From: Brucella anthropi_A | GTDB taxonomy: Bacteria > Pseudomonadota > Alphaproteobacteria > Rhizobiales > Rhizobiaceae | Assembly: GCF_046630315.1 (NCBI RefSeq) | Contig: NZ_LQBD01000024.1 | Location: 177,147 to 241,146, forward strand | Direction of reading: 5' to 3' | Length of the DNA: 64,000 nt | Shown: positions 8,324 through 16,615 of the stretch, piece by piece | How the letters are laid out: the number at the start of each line of letters is the position of its first letter | Numbering within the stretch: position 1 is the first letter of the stretch | Made by a program: the position numbers and the translations under genes | Notes under the pieces: model-generated | What the model was told of the DNA's origin: nothing | What the model saw: the letters and a program-made list of their open reading frames with translations, nothing else | Database searches by the model: none

Positions 8324-8680
8324 TTATATTGCTTCACCGTCCTGCGAAACGGAAAAGAACGCCGATGCGTCGGCTATATCTTCCAGTTCGACCAGCCAGA
8401 GATCAGGATCGAAGCGGGTTTCCCGCGCCATGCGGTCGCTTGCCGCCATCTCATCCGCATCGTGAAGAATGCGCAGAAACATGCGCTCGCCGTCATTATC
8501 CTCCTCATAGGAGGTTTGCGGCGCAGGCGAATAGAGGTCGCAGGCACCCAAACGCGAGCTGACCTTGATGAAGATCGCGCCCGCCTCCGGCGAACCGCGA
8601 CGGGCGAGATAGGCAAAGCCGCCCGCGCCCTGCACCTTGCGGATCAAGGCCGAAACCCAGAAATCGGAGGTCAGGCGCAT
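8324..8680 (-). CDS. DUF1491 family protein
   Basis: 118 residues, full length for the family. MRLTSDFWVSALIRKV and FAYLARRGSPEAGAIFIKV are diagnostic of DUF1491, small cytoplasmic proteins of alphaproteobacteria of unknown function. The acidic middle (YEEDNDGERMFLRIL) and DPDLWLVELED near the C terminus are also family-like. It lies 10 bases downstream of the peptidoglycan-binding protein gene and is probably the last gene of the histidine kinase, PG-binding, DUF1491 operon. Confidence 0.85.
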   Translation of the reverse strand: MRLTSDFWVSALIRKVQGAGGFAYLARRGSPEAGAIFIKVSSRLGACDLYSPAPQTSYEEDNDGERMFLRILHDADEMAASDRMARETRFDPDLWLVELEDIADASAFFSVSQDGEAI

Positions 8681-8690
8681 CGAGAGCCCA

Positions 8691-9704
8691 TCAGCTTATC
8701 AGGCCGATCTCGCGCATCTTGGTGATGAGCGCTGCATCGATTTCGCCTGTCACCGGCAGGCTGAACAGTTTCTGGAATTCGCGCACCGCTTCCTGCGTCG
8801 CCTTGCCCGCCTGTCCGTTCACCGGCACCGTGTCATTGCCGAAGGCCTTCAGCCCGGCCTGCACGCGGATGATATCCTGCGAACTCACCTTCGCCGAATG
8901 CGCCGTGGGCACTGCCGCCGCCTGCCTTTTCGGCGCGGGTTTTTCATAGGATGCGAGGGCCGGTTTCGGCTTTGCATTCGTTTCCGTCTTCAAGACCGCA
9001 GGTTGCGGGCGCGGTGTGGGAACCGCGACCTCGATGGCCCTTGCCACATCGTCCTCGGCCGGGGCGCTGTTTTGCGCATCGGCCTGCAATTGCGCGGGCA
9101 TGTTCGCCCCCTGCACGCCGAGCTTCTGCTGGAGGGCGCGCCAGCGTTCCACCGCTTCGCGGGTCTGCGGCCCGGTAAAACCATCCACCGGCCCCTTGTA
9201 GATGCCAAGCGTCGAAAGCCGCTGCTGGAGGCGCGCGATTTCCAGATCGGCATTGGGCGCAAGCGCGGGCAGCATGTCGTCCACCGATGCGCTCATCATC
9301 ATGCGCTCGGGCGACGGGCTGGCAGCTTCCGGCGGCTGCGCCATGTCATTGTTTGCAGAGGCTGTCGCGGCCGGTTTCGGGGCGTTGTCGCTTGCCGCCG
9401 CCGTCCCCGGCAGGACCGGGCGCGGCGTCGGCTTGAACACGAAATCCGGCCTGGTGCGGAAGAACACGGCATTGTGCGCCTCCGGCTGATACCAGAGCGC
9501 ATTGGCCGAGACGAAACCCAAAACCACCAGAAACGCCGTCGCCCCGCCGGTCAGGACGGGGTTGCGCACGATGAAATCTCCCGCTGCAATCGCCAGCGCG
9601 GAAGCCGATGTGAAGAAGAAGTGGAGAAGCCGCGATCCCAAGCTACGCCGTTTTGCGGGTTTGCGCATTTTTCTGCTCCCGGATTTCGTCGTTCTGCCAG
9701 TCAT
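8691..9704 (-). CDS. Peptidoglycan-binding (PG_binding_1) membrane protein
   Basis: 337 residues from the ATG at 9704, chosen for the AGGGAGAAAGG placed 4 bases upstream. The order is a basic N terminus (KMRKPAKRRSLGSR), a hydrophobic stretch (about 20-65) that anchors it in the inner membrane, a Pro/Ala/Lys-rich linker, and two peptidoglycan-binding repeats: RLQQRLSTLGIYKGPVDGFTG near the middle and QAGLKAFGNDTVPVNGQAGK toward the C terminus. Such proteins hold the envelope to the wall. The first 62 bases overlap the end of the upstream histidine kinase gene, so the two are co-transcribed and may act together, e.g. in polar or division-site wall control (inference). Confidence 0.8.
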   Translation of the reverse strand: MTGRTTKSGSRKMRKPAKRRSLGSRLLHFFFTSASALAIAAGDFIVRNPVLTGGATAFLVVLGFVSANALWYQPEAHNAVFFRTRPDFVFKPTPRPVLPGTAAASDNAPKPAATASANNDMAQPPEAASPSPERMMMSASVDDMLPALAPNADLEIARLQQRLSTLGIYKGPVDGFTGPQTREAVERWRALQQKLGVQGANMPAQLQADAQNSAPAEDDVARAIEVAVPTPRPQPAVLKTETNAKPKPALASYEKPAPKRQAAAVPTAHSAKVSSQDIIRVQAGLKAFGNDTVPVNGQAGKATQEAVREFQKLFSLPVTGEIDAALITKMREIGLIS

Positions 9705-11475
9705 TACGCCTTTCTCCCTGGTGACGGTGCATATCAATCACCGTGCCAAGCTCTGGGCCAAGCTCCTGATGTTCATCTTCTCCCACAACACATTGCGGAC
9801 CCGCCACCGGAAGGCGGACCGTGACGATCGTGCCTTCGCCGGGGCAGCTTTTCAATTGCATGCTCCCCTGATGCAGTTCCACCAACCCCTTGACCACTGA
9901 AAGCCCGAGGCCGCTTCCCTCCTGCGCGCGCGTATAAGTGTTGTCGGCGCGCACGAAAGGCGTGCCGATGCGCTGCATATCTTCCGGCTCGATGCCGATG
10001 CCGGTATCCGACACGATGATTTCCAGCATCGGACGGCCCTCGGTCATCACGCGGGCCGCATCGATGGTGACGCAGCCGCCGCTTTGCGTGAACTTCACCG
10101 CATTTCCGGCGAGGTTGAGCAGGATTTGCTGCACGGCGCGGCGGTCGGCCACCAGTTCGCCAATGCCGTTGCCGACGCGGTGGCAGAAGGCCACGCCTTT
10201 CTTTTCAGCCTGCGGCAGCAGGACGGCGGTGCACATTTCAGCCGCCTCGCGGAAAGCGAGCGTCTGCGGGTCGATGCTGTAATTGCCGGTTTCCAGACGC
10301 GAATTGTCGAGAACGGCATTCACGAGTTCCAGCAGATAATGGCCGGACTGGTGGATGAGGCCCGCATATTCGCGCTGCTTCTCATTGGCGAGCTTGCCGC
10401 CCATTTCATGCGACAGCATGTCGGAAAAGCCGATGATGGAATTGAGCGGCGTGCGCAGCTCATGGCTGACGGCGGCAAGCAGGCGACCCTTGCCGATGCG
10501 CTCCGATTCCAGTTCCGCTTTCAGCGTTGCGATCTCGTTCAAAAGCTTCTGTTCGCCTTCGAGCGAACGGCCGATCAGCGTGATCGCGTCAGCACTTGCC
10601 GCCCCTTCGAGACGATAGGCGCGGAAGATGGTTTCGCCATTTTCGATGGAGCGCAGGCGCACTTCGGTCTTGCGCAAGGATGTGCCCGCGCGAAGATCGG
10701 CCAGAAGCGAAAGATACTGCACACGGTCGGCCACATGCACGCGCTCGATCAGCGCCGTTCCTTCCAGCATCTTGGGCTGGACGCCCAGAAGCCTTGCCGA
10801 ATTCGCATCGACCGAAGACACCACGCCCTCGGCATCGAGGGCAAACTGCACGTCACCTGCGGCCACGGCCACCTGCGGCGCACCGATCCTGATCTGCTTG
10901 GGGGTGGAGGCGCTTGCAAAGCCACGCGCAACGAGGCTTGCGGCATAAAGCACCAGAACGGCGACGGACACATAGCTGCCGCCGGAAATGACACCGCCGC
11001 TTGCGGTCGCAAGATAACCGAGAATCACGGCAGCAAAAGCGGCGGCAAAAGCGGCAGCCACAGGCTTTCGCGTCGCAAGCCAGACCTCAAGCGGCAGGCC
11101 GGCGGCCATCAGCCACAGGACGGCATTGCCATGCGAAAAGGCACCGATGGCGGCAAGGCCCGCGCCATAGGCCGAGAAGTTCAGGCCAGCCAGAACGGGC
11201 ATTGCGACGCCCATCAGCGACAGCGCGCACAGGATCATGGCGACGCCCGCAAAGCTTGCGGCCAGGATCGCAAATTCCGTAAAGCCCGGCGTTACGCCGG
11301 AGCCGAGCACCGCAGCGCAAAGCAGGACCGGGACGGCCAGAACCGAACCGATGACACGTATGGAGGCCGCATCGGGATGGGCTACCCAGCGGCGGCAGAA
11401 ACGTTCGTAAAAACGGCTGATCGCCTGCGCATTCGCGCGGACGGTTTCGGCTGTTTTCAAAAGAATGGCGTTCAA
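9643..11475 (-). CDS. Membrane sensor histidine kinase of the DivJ/PleC type
   Basis: 610 residues. Several transmembrane helices occupy about residues 40-190, a PAS-like domain about 205-305, then HisKA with the phospho-acceptor His338 in SHELRTPLNSIIGF, and an HATPase domain (NLAGNAVKF, DTGIGI, GSGLGLSVVKG). The HELRTPLN-x-IIGFSD box is that of DivJ/PleC/PdhS kinases, which control DivK and hence CtrA in alphaproteobacteria; the multi-helix N terminus favours DivJ, but the sequence alone does not decide. The start is a TTG at 11475 with TAAGG 4 bases before it. A polar, charged tail of about 45 residues follows the ATPase domain. No response regulator is adjacent. Confidence 0.88.
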   Translation of the reverse strand: MNAILLKTAETVRANAQAISRFYERFCRRWVAHPDAASIRVIGSVLAVPVLLCAAVLGSGVTPGFTEFAILAASFAGVAMILCALSLMGVAMPVLAGLNFSAYGAGLAAIGAFSHGNAVLWLMAAGLPLEVWLATRKPVAAAFAAAFAAVILGYLATASGGVISGGSYVSVAVLVLYAASLVARGFASASTPKQIRIGAPQVAVAAGDVQFALDAEGVVSSVDANSARLLGVQPKMLEGTALIERVHVADRVQYLSLLADLRAGTSLRKTEVRLRSIENGETIFRAYRLEGAASADAITLIGRSLEGEQKLLNEIATLKAELESERIGKGRLLAAVSHELRTPLNSIIGFSDMLSHEMGGKLANEKQREYAGLIHQSGHYLLELVNAVLDNSRLETGNYSIDPQTLAFREAAEMCTAVLLPQAEKKGVAFCHRVGNGIGELVADRRAVQQILLNLAGNAVKFTQSGGCVTIDAARVMTEGRPMLEIIVSDTGIGIEPEDMQRIGTPFVRADNTYTRAQEGSGLGLSVVKGLVELHQGSMQLKSCPGEGTIVTVRLPVAGPQCVVGEDEHQELGPELGTVIDMHRHQGERRNDWQNDEIREQKNAQTRKTA

Positions 11476-11793
11476 CGTGCCTTACTCACTCAATACTCTT
11501 GCATTGTCAAAACCGGAAAACCGTTCGCCGTGACGACGCAGTTCCAGCCAGCAACAGATTGCAGCCGAGGCTTTAAAGAAACGATAAAACGGGACCGCCC
11601 GAAGCGGATAAGTGACGCGCCGGGTCTCCTTTTCCGCCTATGGTAAACAGAGAGTAGCGATCGGACGGATGAAATCATTGCGATCACGCAATTCTGACGT
11701 TCAAATACCTCTTATCGAACCGATCGGTTACGGAATCTTGTCAAATTCATCCGACATTGATCCAAACCGAAGGTGCGCAACAGCAAGAAGGCA
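11476..11793. promoter_or_regulatory. Divergent intergenic region between kinase and DUF5330 genes, with palindromes
   Basis: No convincing gene. It holds the palindrome AACCGATCGGTT (11718-11729), which resembles a TetR-type operator, and ATTGCG-ATCA-CGCAAT (near 11680-11695), a 6-bp inverted repeat. Either could control one of the divergent genes; no regulator gene is adjacent. Confidence 0.4.
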
Positions 11794-12237
11794 ATGATCC
11801 GTTTTCTCCTCAAATCCGTATTCTGGCTGTCGTTGGCATTCATCGTGATGCCGCGCTTCTTTCCTGCGGATGAGCAAAACAGGCAGCAGGAGAAACCCGT
11901 CATAGCCGAGACGAAGCGGGAACCGGATTCCATCGATCAGCTTCTCGCCAATGGCAAAACCGCCGTGGAACTGGGCAAGCTGTGCATCGACAACCCGTCT
12001 TTCTGCCAGAACGGAACCTCGCTTGTTTCCAGCGCCGGAAGCGGGCTCCTGGAAGGAAGCCGCGCCGCGCTCGAATATCTGAGCGACCGTTTCGGCACCA
12101 AGCCGCAACCGCCCGCAAAAGTGGAACCGGCAGCCGCCGAACCCGTACAGGTCACAACCGGCATTCCCATCCCGACATCGCGGGACGAAGCCCTGCGCGC
12201 ACTCGACCGCCGCCCGACTGGTTCAATTCAACGCTAG
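11794..12237 (+). CDS. DUF5330 family membrane-anchored protein
   Basis: 147 residues from the ATG at 11794 (AGAAGG close upstream; a GTG at 11773 would add seven residues). An N-terminal hydrophobic segment (FLLKSVFWLSLAFIVMPRFF) acts as a signal anchor. The conserved core has LCIDNPSFCQNGTSLVSS with two cysteines that could form a disulfide in the periplasm, then a Pro-rich tail. The family is restricted mostly to Hyphomicrobiales and has no known function. The gene stands alone, 66 bases before sufE on the same strand. Confidence 0.75.
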   Translation: MIRFLLKSVFWLSLAFIVMPRFFPADEQNRQQEKPVIAETKREPDSIDQLLANGKTAVELGKLCIDNPSFCQNGTSLVSSAGSGLLEGSRAALEYLSDRFGTKPQPPAKVEPAAAEPVQVTTGIPIPTSRDEALRALDRRPTGSIQR

Positions 12238-12303
12238 TTTTCCGTGACCTCGCGGCGTTTCGTGACTATATAAGCGGCAAGAAACTTCTTTCAGGCGAGT
12301 ATC

Positions 12304-12729
12304 ATGACCACGACCATCGATAGCATCATGTCCGATTTCGAATTTCTCGACGATTGGGAAGACCGCTATCGCTACGTTATCGACCTCGGCAAGGAACTGC
12401 CGCCCTATCCCGACGATGCGCGTGACGCGGCGCACAAGGTTCAGGGCTGTGTGAGCCAGGTCTGGCTCAAGACGCTGCCCCAAGGCGGCGAGGATCCGGT
12501 CATCGAATTTCTGGGCGATTCCGATGCGCATATCGTGCGCGGTCTGGTGGCCATCGTGCTGGCGCTTTATTCGGGCCGCAAGGCTTCGGAAATCCTCAAC
12601 GTCGACCCCGAAGCCATTTTGAAAAAACTCGGCCTCGACGAGCATCTGACGCCGCAGCGCTCCAACGGATTGCGCGCCATGGTGGCGCGCATTCGCCGCG
12701 AAGCTGAGGTGGCGAAAGAATCAGCCTAG
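12304..12729 (+). CDS. sufE: SufE family Fe-S assembly sulfur acceptor
   Basis: 141 residues, normal for SufE. The protein takes persulfide sulfur from the cysteine desulfurase SufS and passes it to the SufBCD scaffold in the cytoplasm. The conserved Cys49 lies in HKVQGCVSQVW, with the expected preceding DDWEDRYRYVIDLGKELPP and following FLGDSDAHIVRGLVAIVLALYSG. No other suf gene is nearby, which is usual for stand-alone sufE genes in this order. Confidence 0.93.
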   Translation: MTTTIDSIMSDFEFLDDWEDRYRYVIDLGKELPPYPDDARDAAHKVQGCVSQVWLKTLPQGGEDPVIEFLGDSDAHIVRGLVAIVLALYSGRKASEILNVDPEAILKKLGLDEHLTPQRSNGLRAMVARIRREAEVAKESA

Positions 12730-12855
12730 AAGAGCCTGTTCCAAAAGTCGCCCTGTGCGGCTGCAAATGGCAATTTGTCTGCGTTCCGGTGCTCACGTAC
12801 CTTTAAGTACGCTCCGCTCCGGTACTCGAAAATCACCATTTTCGCGCACACATGC
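12730..12855. repeat. Intergenic repeat-like element overlapping the 3' end of the amidase gene
   Basis: Between the convergent sufE and amidase genes. The core GTGCTCACGTAC-CTTTAA-GTACGCTCCGCTCCGG is an imperfect dyad around GTACCTTTAAGTAC (from about 12797 to 12810). From general knowledge, similar strings recur between genes in Brucella-like genomes; I see only one copy in this window. It supplies the last codons and stop of the amidase frame (residues ending SGMCARKW), suggesting the element inserted into or replaced the original 3' end. Confidence 0.45.
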
Positions 12856-14161
12856 CGCTTTTTGAATCAGGCTCTAACAGTTTTTCGACCGAAAGTGCTG
12901 CGGCCAGCAGCCTTTTATCCGTGCCGCCGCGTGCGGTGAGCATGAAGCCGGTCGGCAACGTCATGCCCGGCATGGGCACGGTGATACTACTGAGATCGAA
13001 CTGGTTTCCAACCTGCGTATCCCGCAGGAGCAGCCCTTCCACACGGTCATATTCCGCCTCGTCATGGCTGACCGAGGCAATCGTCGGCGCAACGATGGGC
13101 GTCGTGGGCGTCACGAACATGTCGAAACCGCCGAGGCGCTCATCCATTTCCCGCACAAGCATTGCCCGCATTTCCATGAGCGCCCGATAGGTTTCCATCG
13201 GCACCTTGGCGCGGATGGAAAGCGGATGCTTCACGCGGATATCGACATTGGCGTCGGGATCGCCAAGCCAGGTCGCGGCGTGGATATGGCTTGCCTCGAT
13301 CCCCGCGATGGAGCCGACGCGGGTTGCCTCACGCAGGCGCTGGATCAGATCATCGACCTCCAGATCGGCAATGATCGCGCCCGCCTTTTCAAGAAGCGCG
13401 ACGGCGGCCGCGAAGTGTTTTGCCACATCCGGCTCCATATCGGCCAGAAGATAGCCCTTCGGCAGCGCGACGCGCAGGCCCGTGAGCGGCAGGGCATCGG
13501 GCAGCACCGGCGTTTCGCCCGCCATGACGGCATCGGTCACAATGGCGTCGGCCACCGTCCGGGTCAGCGGGCCGATGGAATCGAGCGACGGCGCCAGCGG
13601 AAAGGCACCGTCGAGCGGAATGCGCCGGGCGGTCGGCTTGAAGCCGACAATGCCGTTCAGCGCCGCCGGAATGCGCACCGATCCGCCCGTATCCGAACCG
13701 ATGGCGATATCGCTCGTGCCTTCCGCGACCGAGACTGCCGCGCCAGACGACGATCCGCCCGGAATATGCGCGGGATCGACGGCATTGCCCGGCGCGCCAT
13801 AATGCGGATTGAGACCGACCGGGGTGAAGGCAAATTCCGTCATGTGGGTCTTGCCCACGATGACGGCGCCCGCATCGCGCAGGCGTCGGACGATTGCTGC
13901 ATCCTGTTTTGCCGGGGCCGCACCGCGGCGGATGACCGAACCGGCCAGCGTCGGCTCTCCGGCGATATCGAACAGATCCTTGATCGAAACGATGCGCCCG
14001 TCGAGCGGCCCGAGCGCGCGCCCGTCACGCAGGCGGGCATCGGCGGCATCCGCCGCATCCCGCGCCTGTTGCGCGTAGATCTTGCTGAAGACGCGCTCGG
14101 TGCCTGCGCGGGCTTCCAGCCGCGACAGGATGTTTTCCAGCCGGTCCCGTACCGAATTCAT
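12833..14161 (-). CDS. Amidase of the amidase-signature family
   Basis: 442 residues from the ATG at 14161 (GGGGAG about 8 bases upstream); the upstream open stretch is not part of it. It hydrolyses amide bonds with a Ser-cisSer-Lys triad: the Lys is in GRIVSIKDLFDIAGE, the cis-Ser and the nucleophile in HIPGGSSSGAAVSVAEG and SDTGGSVRIPAALNG. VGKTHMTEFAF and DMFVTPTTPIVAP are further marks of the family. The natural substrate is not evident; GatA is unlikely because gatB/gatC are absent. The C terminus (DSKSGMCARKW) appears to be encoded by an intergenic repeat that overruns the gene end, so the true tail may have been lost. Confidence 0.88.
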   Translation of the reverse strand: MNSVRDRLENILSRLEARAGTERVFSKIYAQQARDAADAADARLRDGRALGPLDGRIVSIKDLFDIAGEPTLAGSVIRRGAAPAKQDAAIVRRLRDAGAVIVGKTHMTEFAFTPVGLNPHYGAPGNAVDPAHIPGGSSSGAAVSVAEGTSDIAIGSDTGGSVRIPAALNGIVGFKPTARRIPLDGAFPLAPSLDSIGPLTRTVADAIVTDAVMAGETPVLPDALPLTGLRVALPKGYLLADMEPDVAKHFAAAVALLEKAGAIIADLEVDDLIQRLREATRVGSIAGIEASHIHAATWLGDPDANVDIRVKHPLSIRAKVPMETYRALMEMRAMLVREMDERLGGFDMFVTPTTPIVAPTIASVSHDEAEYDRVEGLLLRDTQVGNQFDLSSITVPMPGMTLPTGFMLTARGGTDKRLLAAALSVEKLLEPDSKSGMCARKW

Positions 14162-14253
14162 GCAATTTCTCCCCACTTCCCCAACGGGCACGGAGCCCTT
14201 CGGGAAAGAGGCGATAGACCCGCCTCCGGTGGGTGTCAATGAGGGGCAGAGCA

Positions 14254-15045
14254 TCACATATTCTGCGAGCGCATCTGCGGCCGATAGTCATTTGTTCCCC
14301 AATGCAGGATCGTGCCCGCGCCGCGAGCCCTTTCGACATGAGGATTATAGTGCCTGTGCAGCGCGCCAAGACCGGCCTTGAGCAGCATCTTGGCCGAACG
14401 CGCGGGCCATTGCCGCTCCCGCTCCACGGTTTCGAGGCCCTTCAGGAAACAGCACACGTCAACCAGCACACCGCCCAGTTCCGGCCCGACCGCCTCCAGC
14501 GCCCGCTCGACGCGCATGCGGCTGGCAAGCGCCATGTCCGTCAGCTCGGCCATGCCGCCCGGTCCGTTGCGCCCGCTCCGGGCACTGTTGTCCCAGCGCA
14601 TGGTGACGGAGGGCATCAGCGATCCGCGCGTGAAATCGGCGCGCAATCGCTCGCCGGCCAGAAATTCGTTTTCCGAGATGAAGGAAGAACCATTCGCGTT
14701 CTTGCGCCGGTAGAGCATGGCGAGCGGCGATTCCTCGATATTGATCTCGATCCTTTCGCCCTGCGCATAGTCGACGGTCTCAGTGCGCCGTGCAGAACGG
14801 GGCAAGCGCCTGCCCTTCTCCTTCGAAGGCCGGGCTTGGCCCTGCGCCAGACGAAGCCGCTCCTCCTCCCATTGCAGCAATCCCTTCCGCTCCATCGCCG
14901 CAAGCTCGGCGCGGGACGCGGCAATGGTCCCCTGCCCGGTCGACAGCAGCACATGCGACGCGCGGACCGAATCCTGAACCTCGCAGCCGCCACTCTTCAG
15001 GAAACGCAGGATTCTCGCTTCGGATACCGACAACTGCATCGTCAT
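14254..15045 (-). CDS. DUF6456 domain protein (putative DNA-binding)
   Basis: 263 residues. The N-terminal part (SVSEARILRFLKSGGCEVQ, AELAAMERKGLLQWEEERL) reads as a winged-helix domain; the C-terminal part (MALASRMRVERALEAVGPELGGVLVDVCCFLKGLETVERERQWPARSAK) is the conserved DUF6456 domain seen in phage-derived and GTA-linked regulators of Hyphomicrobiales. The ATG at 15045 overlaps the stop of the DnaA-like gene in an ATGA, so the two are translated together. The function is unknown; both proteins look DNA-binding. A role in chromosome or cell-cycle control is an inference from the partner. Confidence 0.78.
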   Translation of the reverse strand: MTMQLSVSEARILRFLKSGGCEVQDSVRASHVLLSTGQGTIAASRAELAAMERKGLLQWEEERLRLAQGQARPSKEKGRRLPRSARRTETVDYAQGERIEINIEESPLAMLYRRKNANGSSFISENEFLAGERLRADFTRGSLMPSVTMRWDNSARSGRNGPGGMAELTDMALASRMRVERALEAVGPELGGVLVDVCCFLKGLETVERERQWPARSAKMLLKAGLGALHRHYNPHVERARGAGTILHWGTNDYRPQMRSQNM

Positions 15046-15494
15046 GCCGCCATCCTCCAGGCCGTGAACGCACTTTGCGCGACCCGCTCGAATGTCGAGA
15101 CGATTGCATCGAATTCCGTATCGTCGCGCATGTCCTCCACCAAATGGCAGGCATGCATCACCGTTGTCCGGTCGCGCGCAAACCCGGCCGCCACGTCACG
15201 CATGGCCAGGCCGAACACCGTATGCGCGACATACATGCCGATCTGGCGCACCCGCGCCACCTCGCGCCTGCACCGCAAGGGCGACCGCAATTCGGTGCCA
15301 GAAACACCGAACATGGCCACGAGCAAATCAATCAGGGCATCGCACAGCGCTACATTGTGCTGTTGCCGCGGCCGGTCGGCCAGCCCCTCCACTCTTTCAA
15401 GACTCAGGCTCCGCCCATGTCGCGCCGCCAGCAGCTTCAATGCTTCGAAAGCTTGCGCCCGCGTATGAATGACATCCGATAGTTCCAAAGACAT
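15042..15494 (-). CDS. Stand-alone DnaA domain IV-like DNA-binding protein
   Basis: 150 residues. The C-terminal half, VARVRQIGMYVAHTVFGLAMRDVAAGFARDRTTVMHACHLVEDM, matches the helix-turn-helix and signature of DnaA domain IV (DHTTV-type motif, here DRTTVMHAC), the part that binds DnaA boxes. There is no AAA+ ATPase domain, so it cannot be an initiator itself. Free-standing domain IV proteins could compete with DnaA or act as regulators at DnaA boxes. It overlaps the DUF6456 gene by an ATGA. The N terminus (QAFEALKLLAARHGRSLSLERVEGL) is helical and unassigned. Confidence 0.82.
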   Translation of the reverse strand: MSLELSDVIHTRAQAFEALKLLAARHGRSLSLERVEGLADRPRQQHNVALCDALIDLLVAMFGVSGTELRSPLRCRREVARVRQIGMYVAHTVFGLAMRDVAAGFARDRTTVMHACHLVEDMRDDTEFDAIVSTFERVAQSAFTAWRMAA

Positions 15495-15759
15495 TCATCT
15501 TTCCTCGCCAGAATAGGAATATCTTCTTATAATGAGGAAAATGCAAGCGTGGATAAGTTTCGTGGAAGGAATTGCCGCCGCGCTTATTTTCGAAGCAGCT
15601 AAAATAAAGCTAACATCTTGTCAGCACATCATTAACCCGGCGCGACCATGCGAAAGTAAAGCCCATTTTATAGAAAGACGGAACAAAATCTAGGAATATT
15701 ATCCAACGCTATCTGCCGTGGCTCATGCTGTTTCCCATCAGAAAATGAGGGTAATTGCC

Positions 15760-16029
15760 ATGGAAGCGGATCTCGAACACGCCCGAACATTGTTTTTCGT
15801 CCGGCAGAAGCAGAATCAACTGACCGCGATGCAGCGCCTTGCCTTGCAGTTGATTGCCGGGATCGACCTGGATGCGGTTCTCAAGGCGCCGCGGGAAGAA
15901 AAGGAACGAACCAAACGGCGCCTGACGCGCCTCATCGAAAGGGAGCGGCTGAAAGGAATGTGCGGCCACTGGAGCTATGACCTGAACCGGCATATCGCGC
16001 TGAAACAGGCCTTCGACCGGATCGGCTGA
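15760..16029 (+). CDS. Conserved small protein of unknown function
   Basis: 89 residues from the ATG at 15760, which has GAGGG 8 bases upstream. I do not recognise a named domain. The protein is highly charged and helical (REEKERTKRRLTRLIERERLKG), ending in MCGHWSYDLNRHIALKQAFDRIG, with a single Cys. No signal peptide or membrane segment. It stands alone between the DnaA-like gene and mucR. The opposite-strand frame is longer but has no ribosome site and less natural composition, so the plus strand is preferred. Confidence 0.6.
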   Translation: MEADLEHARTLFFVRQKQNQLTAMQRLALQLIAGIDLDAVLKAPREEKERTKRRLTRLIERERLKGMCGHWSYDLNRHIALKQAFDRIG

Positions 16030-16065
16030 GCGCCGCGCAGCTTTCCCGCAATTCTTGCAGTCGCA

Positions 16066-16113
16066 AAATAAAATGGCCGGTATCGAGAAGCACAAGCTCA
16101 ACGATACCGGCCA
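16066..16113 (-). terminator. Rho-independent terminator of mucR
   Basis: TGGCCGGTATCG (16074-16085) pairs perfectly with CGATACCGGCCA (16102-16113), a 12-bp GC-rich stem with a 16-base loop. On the minus strand it is followed by TTTTATTTT, so it ends leftward transcription from mucR. Confidence 0.85.
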
Positions 16114-16186
16114 GATCTATAAAAGTTTCAGATCAGATGCGGCAAAGCGCAGCGCACTCCAAAGCCGGAGCTGCAAATGGGCGCGA

Positions 16187-16615
16187 TCAGGCGTCCTTGG
16201 GCTTGCGGCCCAGACCCATCTTCTTGGCCAGGCGCGAACGGGCGGCAGCATAATTGGGAGCGACCATCGGATAGTTCGGGTCGAGATCCCACTTTTCGCG
16301 GTACTGTTCCGGCGTCATGTTGTAATGGGTCATCAGGTGGCGCTTGAGCGACTTGAATTTCTTGCCGTCTTCAAGGCAGACGATGTAGTCGTCATGAACC
16401 GACTTCTTCGGATTGACGGCAGGCTTCGGCTTTTCAACGACGACAGGCGCTTCTTCGCGTTCCACATGACGCTTGAAAGCAGCATGTACTTCAGCGATCA
16501 GCAACGGCAGTTCACCAGCCCGAATCGAATTATTGCCGACATAGGCAGCCACAACATCGGCAGTAAGGCTCAGCAGCAGTTCTGCGCTCTCATCATGCGT
16601 GTCCAGATTTTCCAT
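16187..16615 (-). CDS. mucR: MucR/Ros family zinc-finger global regulator
   Basis: 142 residues, typical length. The C-terminal half holds the Ros-type finger as C80-x2-D83-x9-H93-x3-H97 (IVCLEDGKKFKSLKRHLMTH), the Cys-Asp-His-His variant used by MucR, followed by MTPEQYREKWDLDPNYPM. The N-terminal part (SLTADVVAAYVGNNSI, LPLLIAEVHAAF) is the oligomerisation region. MucR is an H-NS-like silencer of AT-rich DNA controlling exopolysaccharide, motility and virulence genes in this order, so the AT-rich O-antigen module of this window is a plausible target (inference). AAGGAAA precedes the ATG. A clear terminator follows; the leader is long. Confidence 0.95.
   Translation of the reverse strand: MENLDTHDESAELLLSLTADVVAAYVGNNSIRAGELPLLIAEVHAAFKRHVEREEAPVVVEKPKPAVNPKKSVHDDYIVCLEDGKKFKSLKRHLMTHYNMTPEQYREKWDLDPNYPMVAPNYAAARSRLAKKMGLGRKPKDA

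Noticed and set aside
10084..11646. Long plus-strand frame over the histidine kinase
   Set aside because: The kinase motifs on the minus strand are complete; the antisense frame lacks a ribosome site and a domain.
15709..16101. Minus-strand frame of 130 codons before mucR
   Set aside because: It covers the mucR terminator and the plus-strand small gene, which has a ribosome site and natural helical composition.
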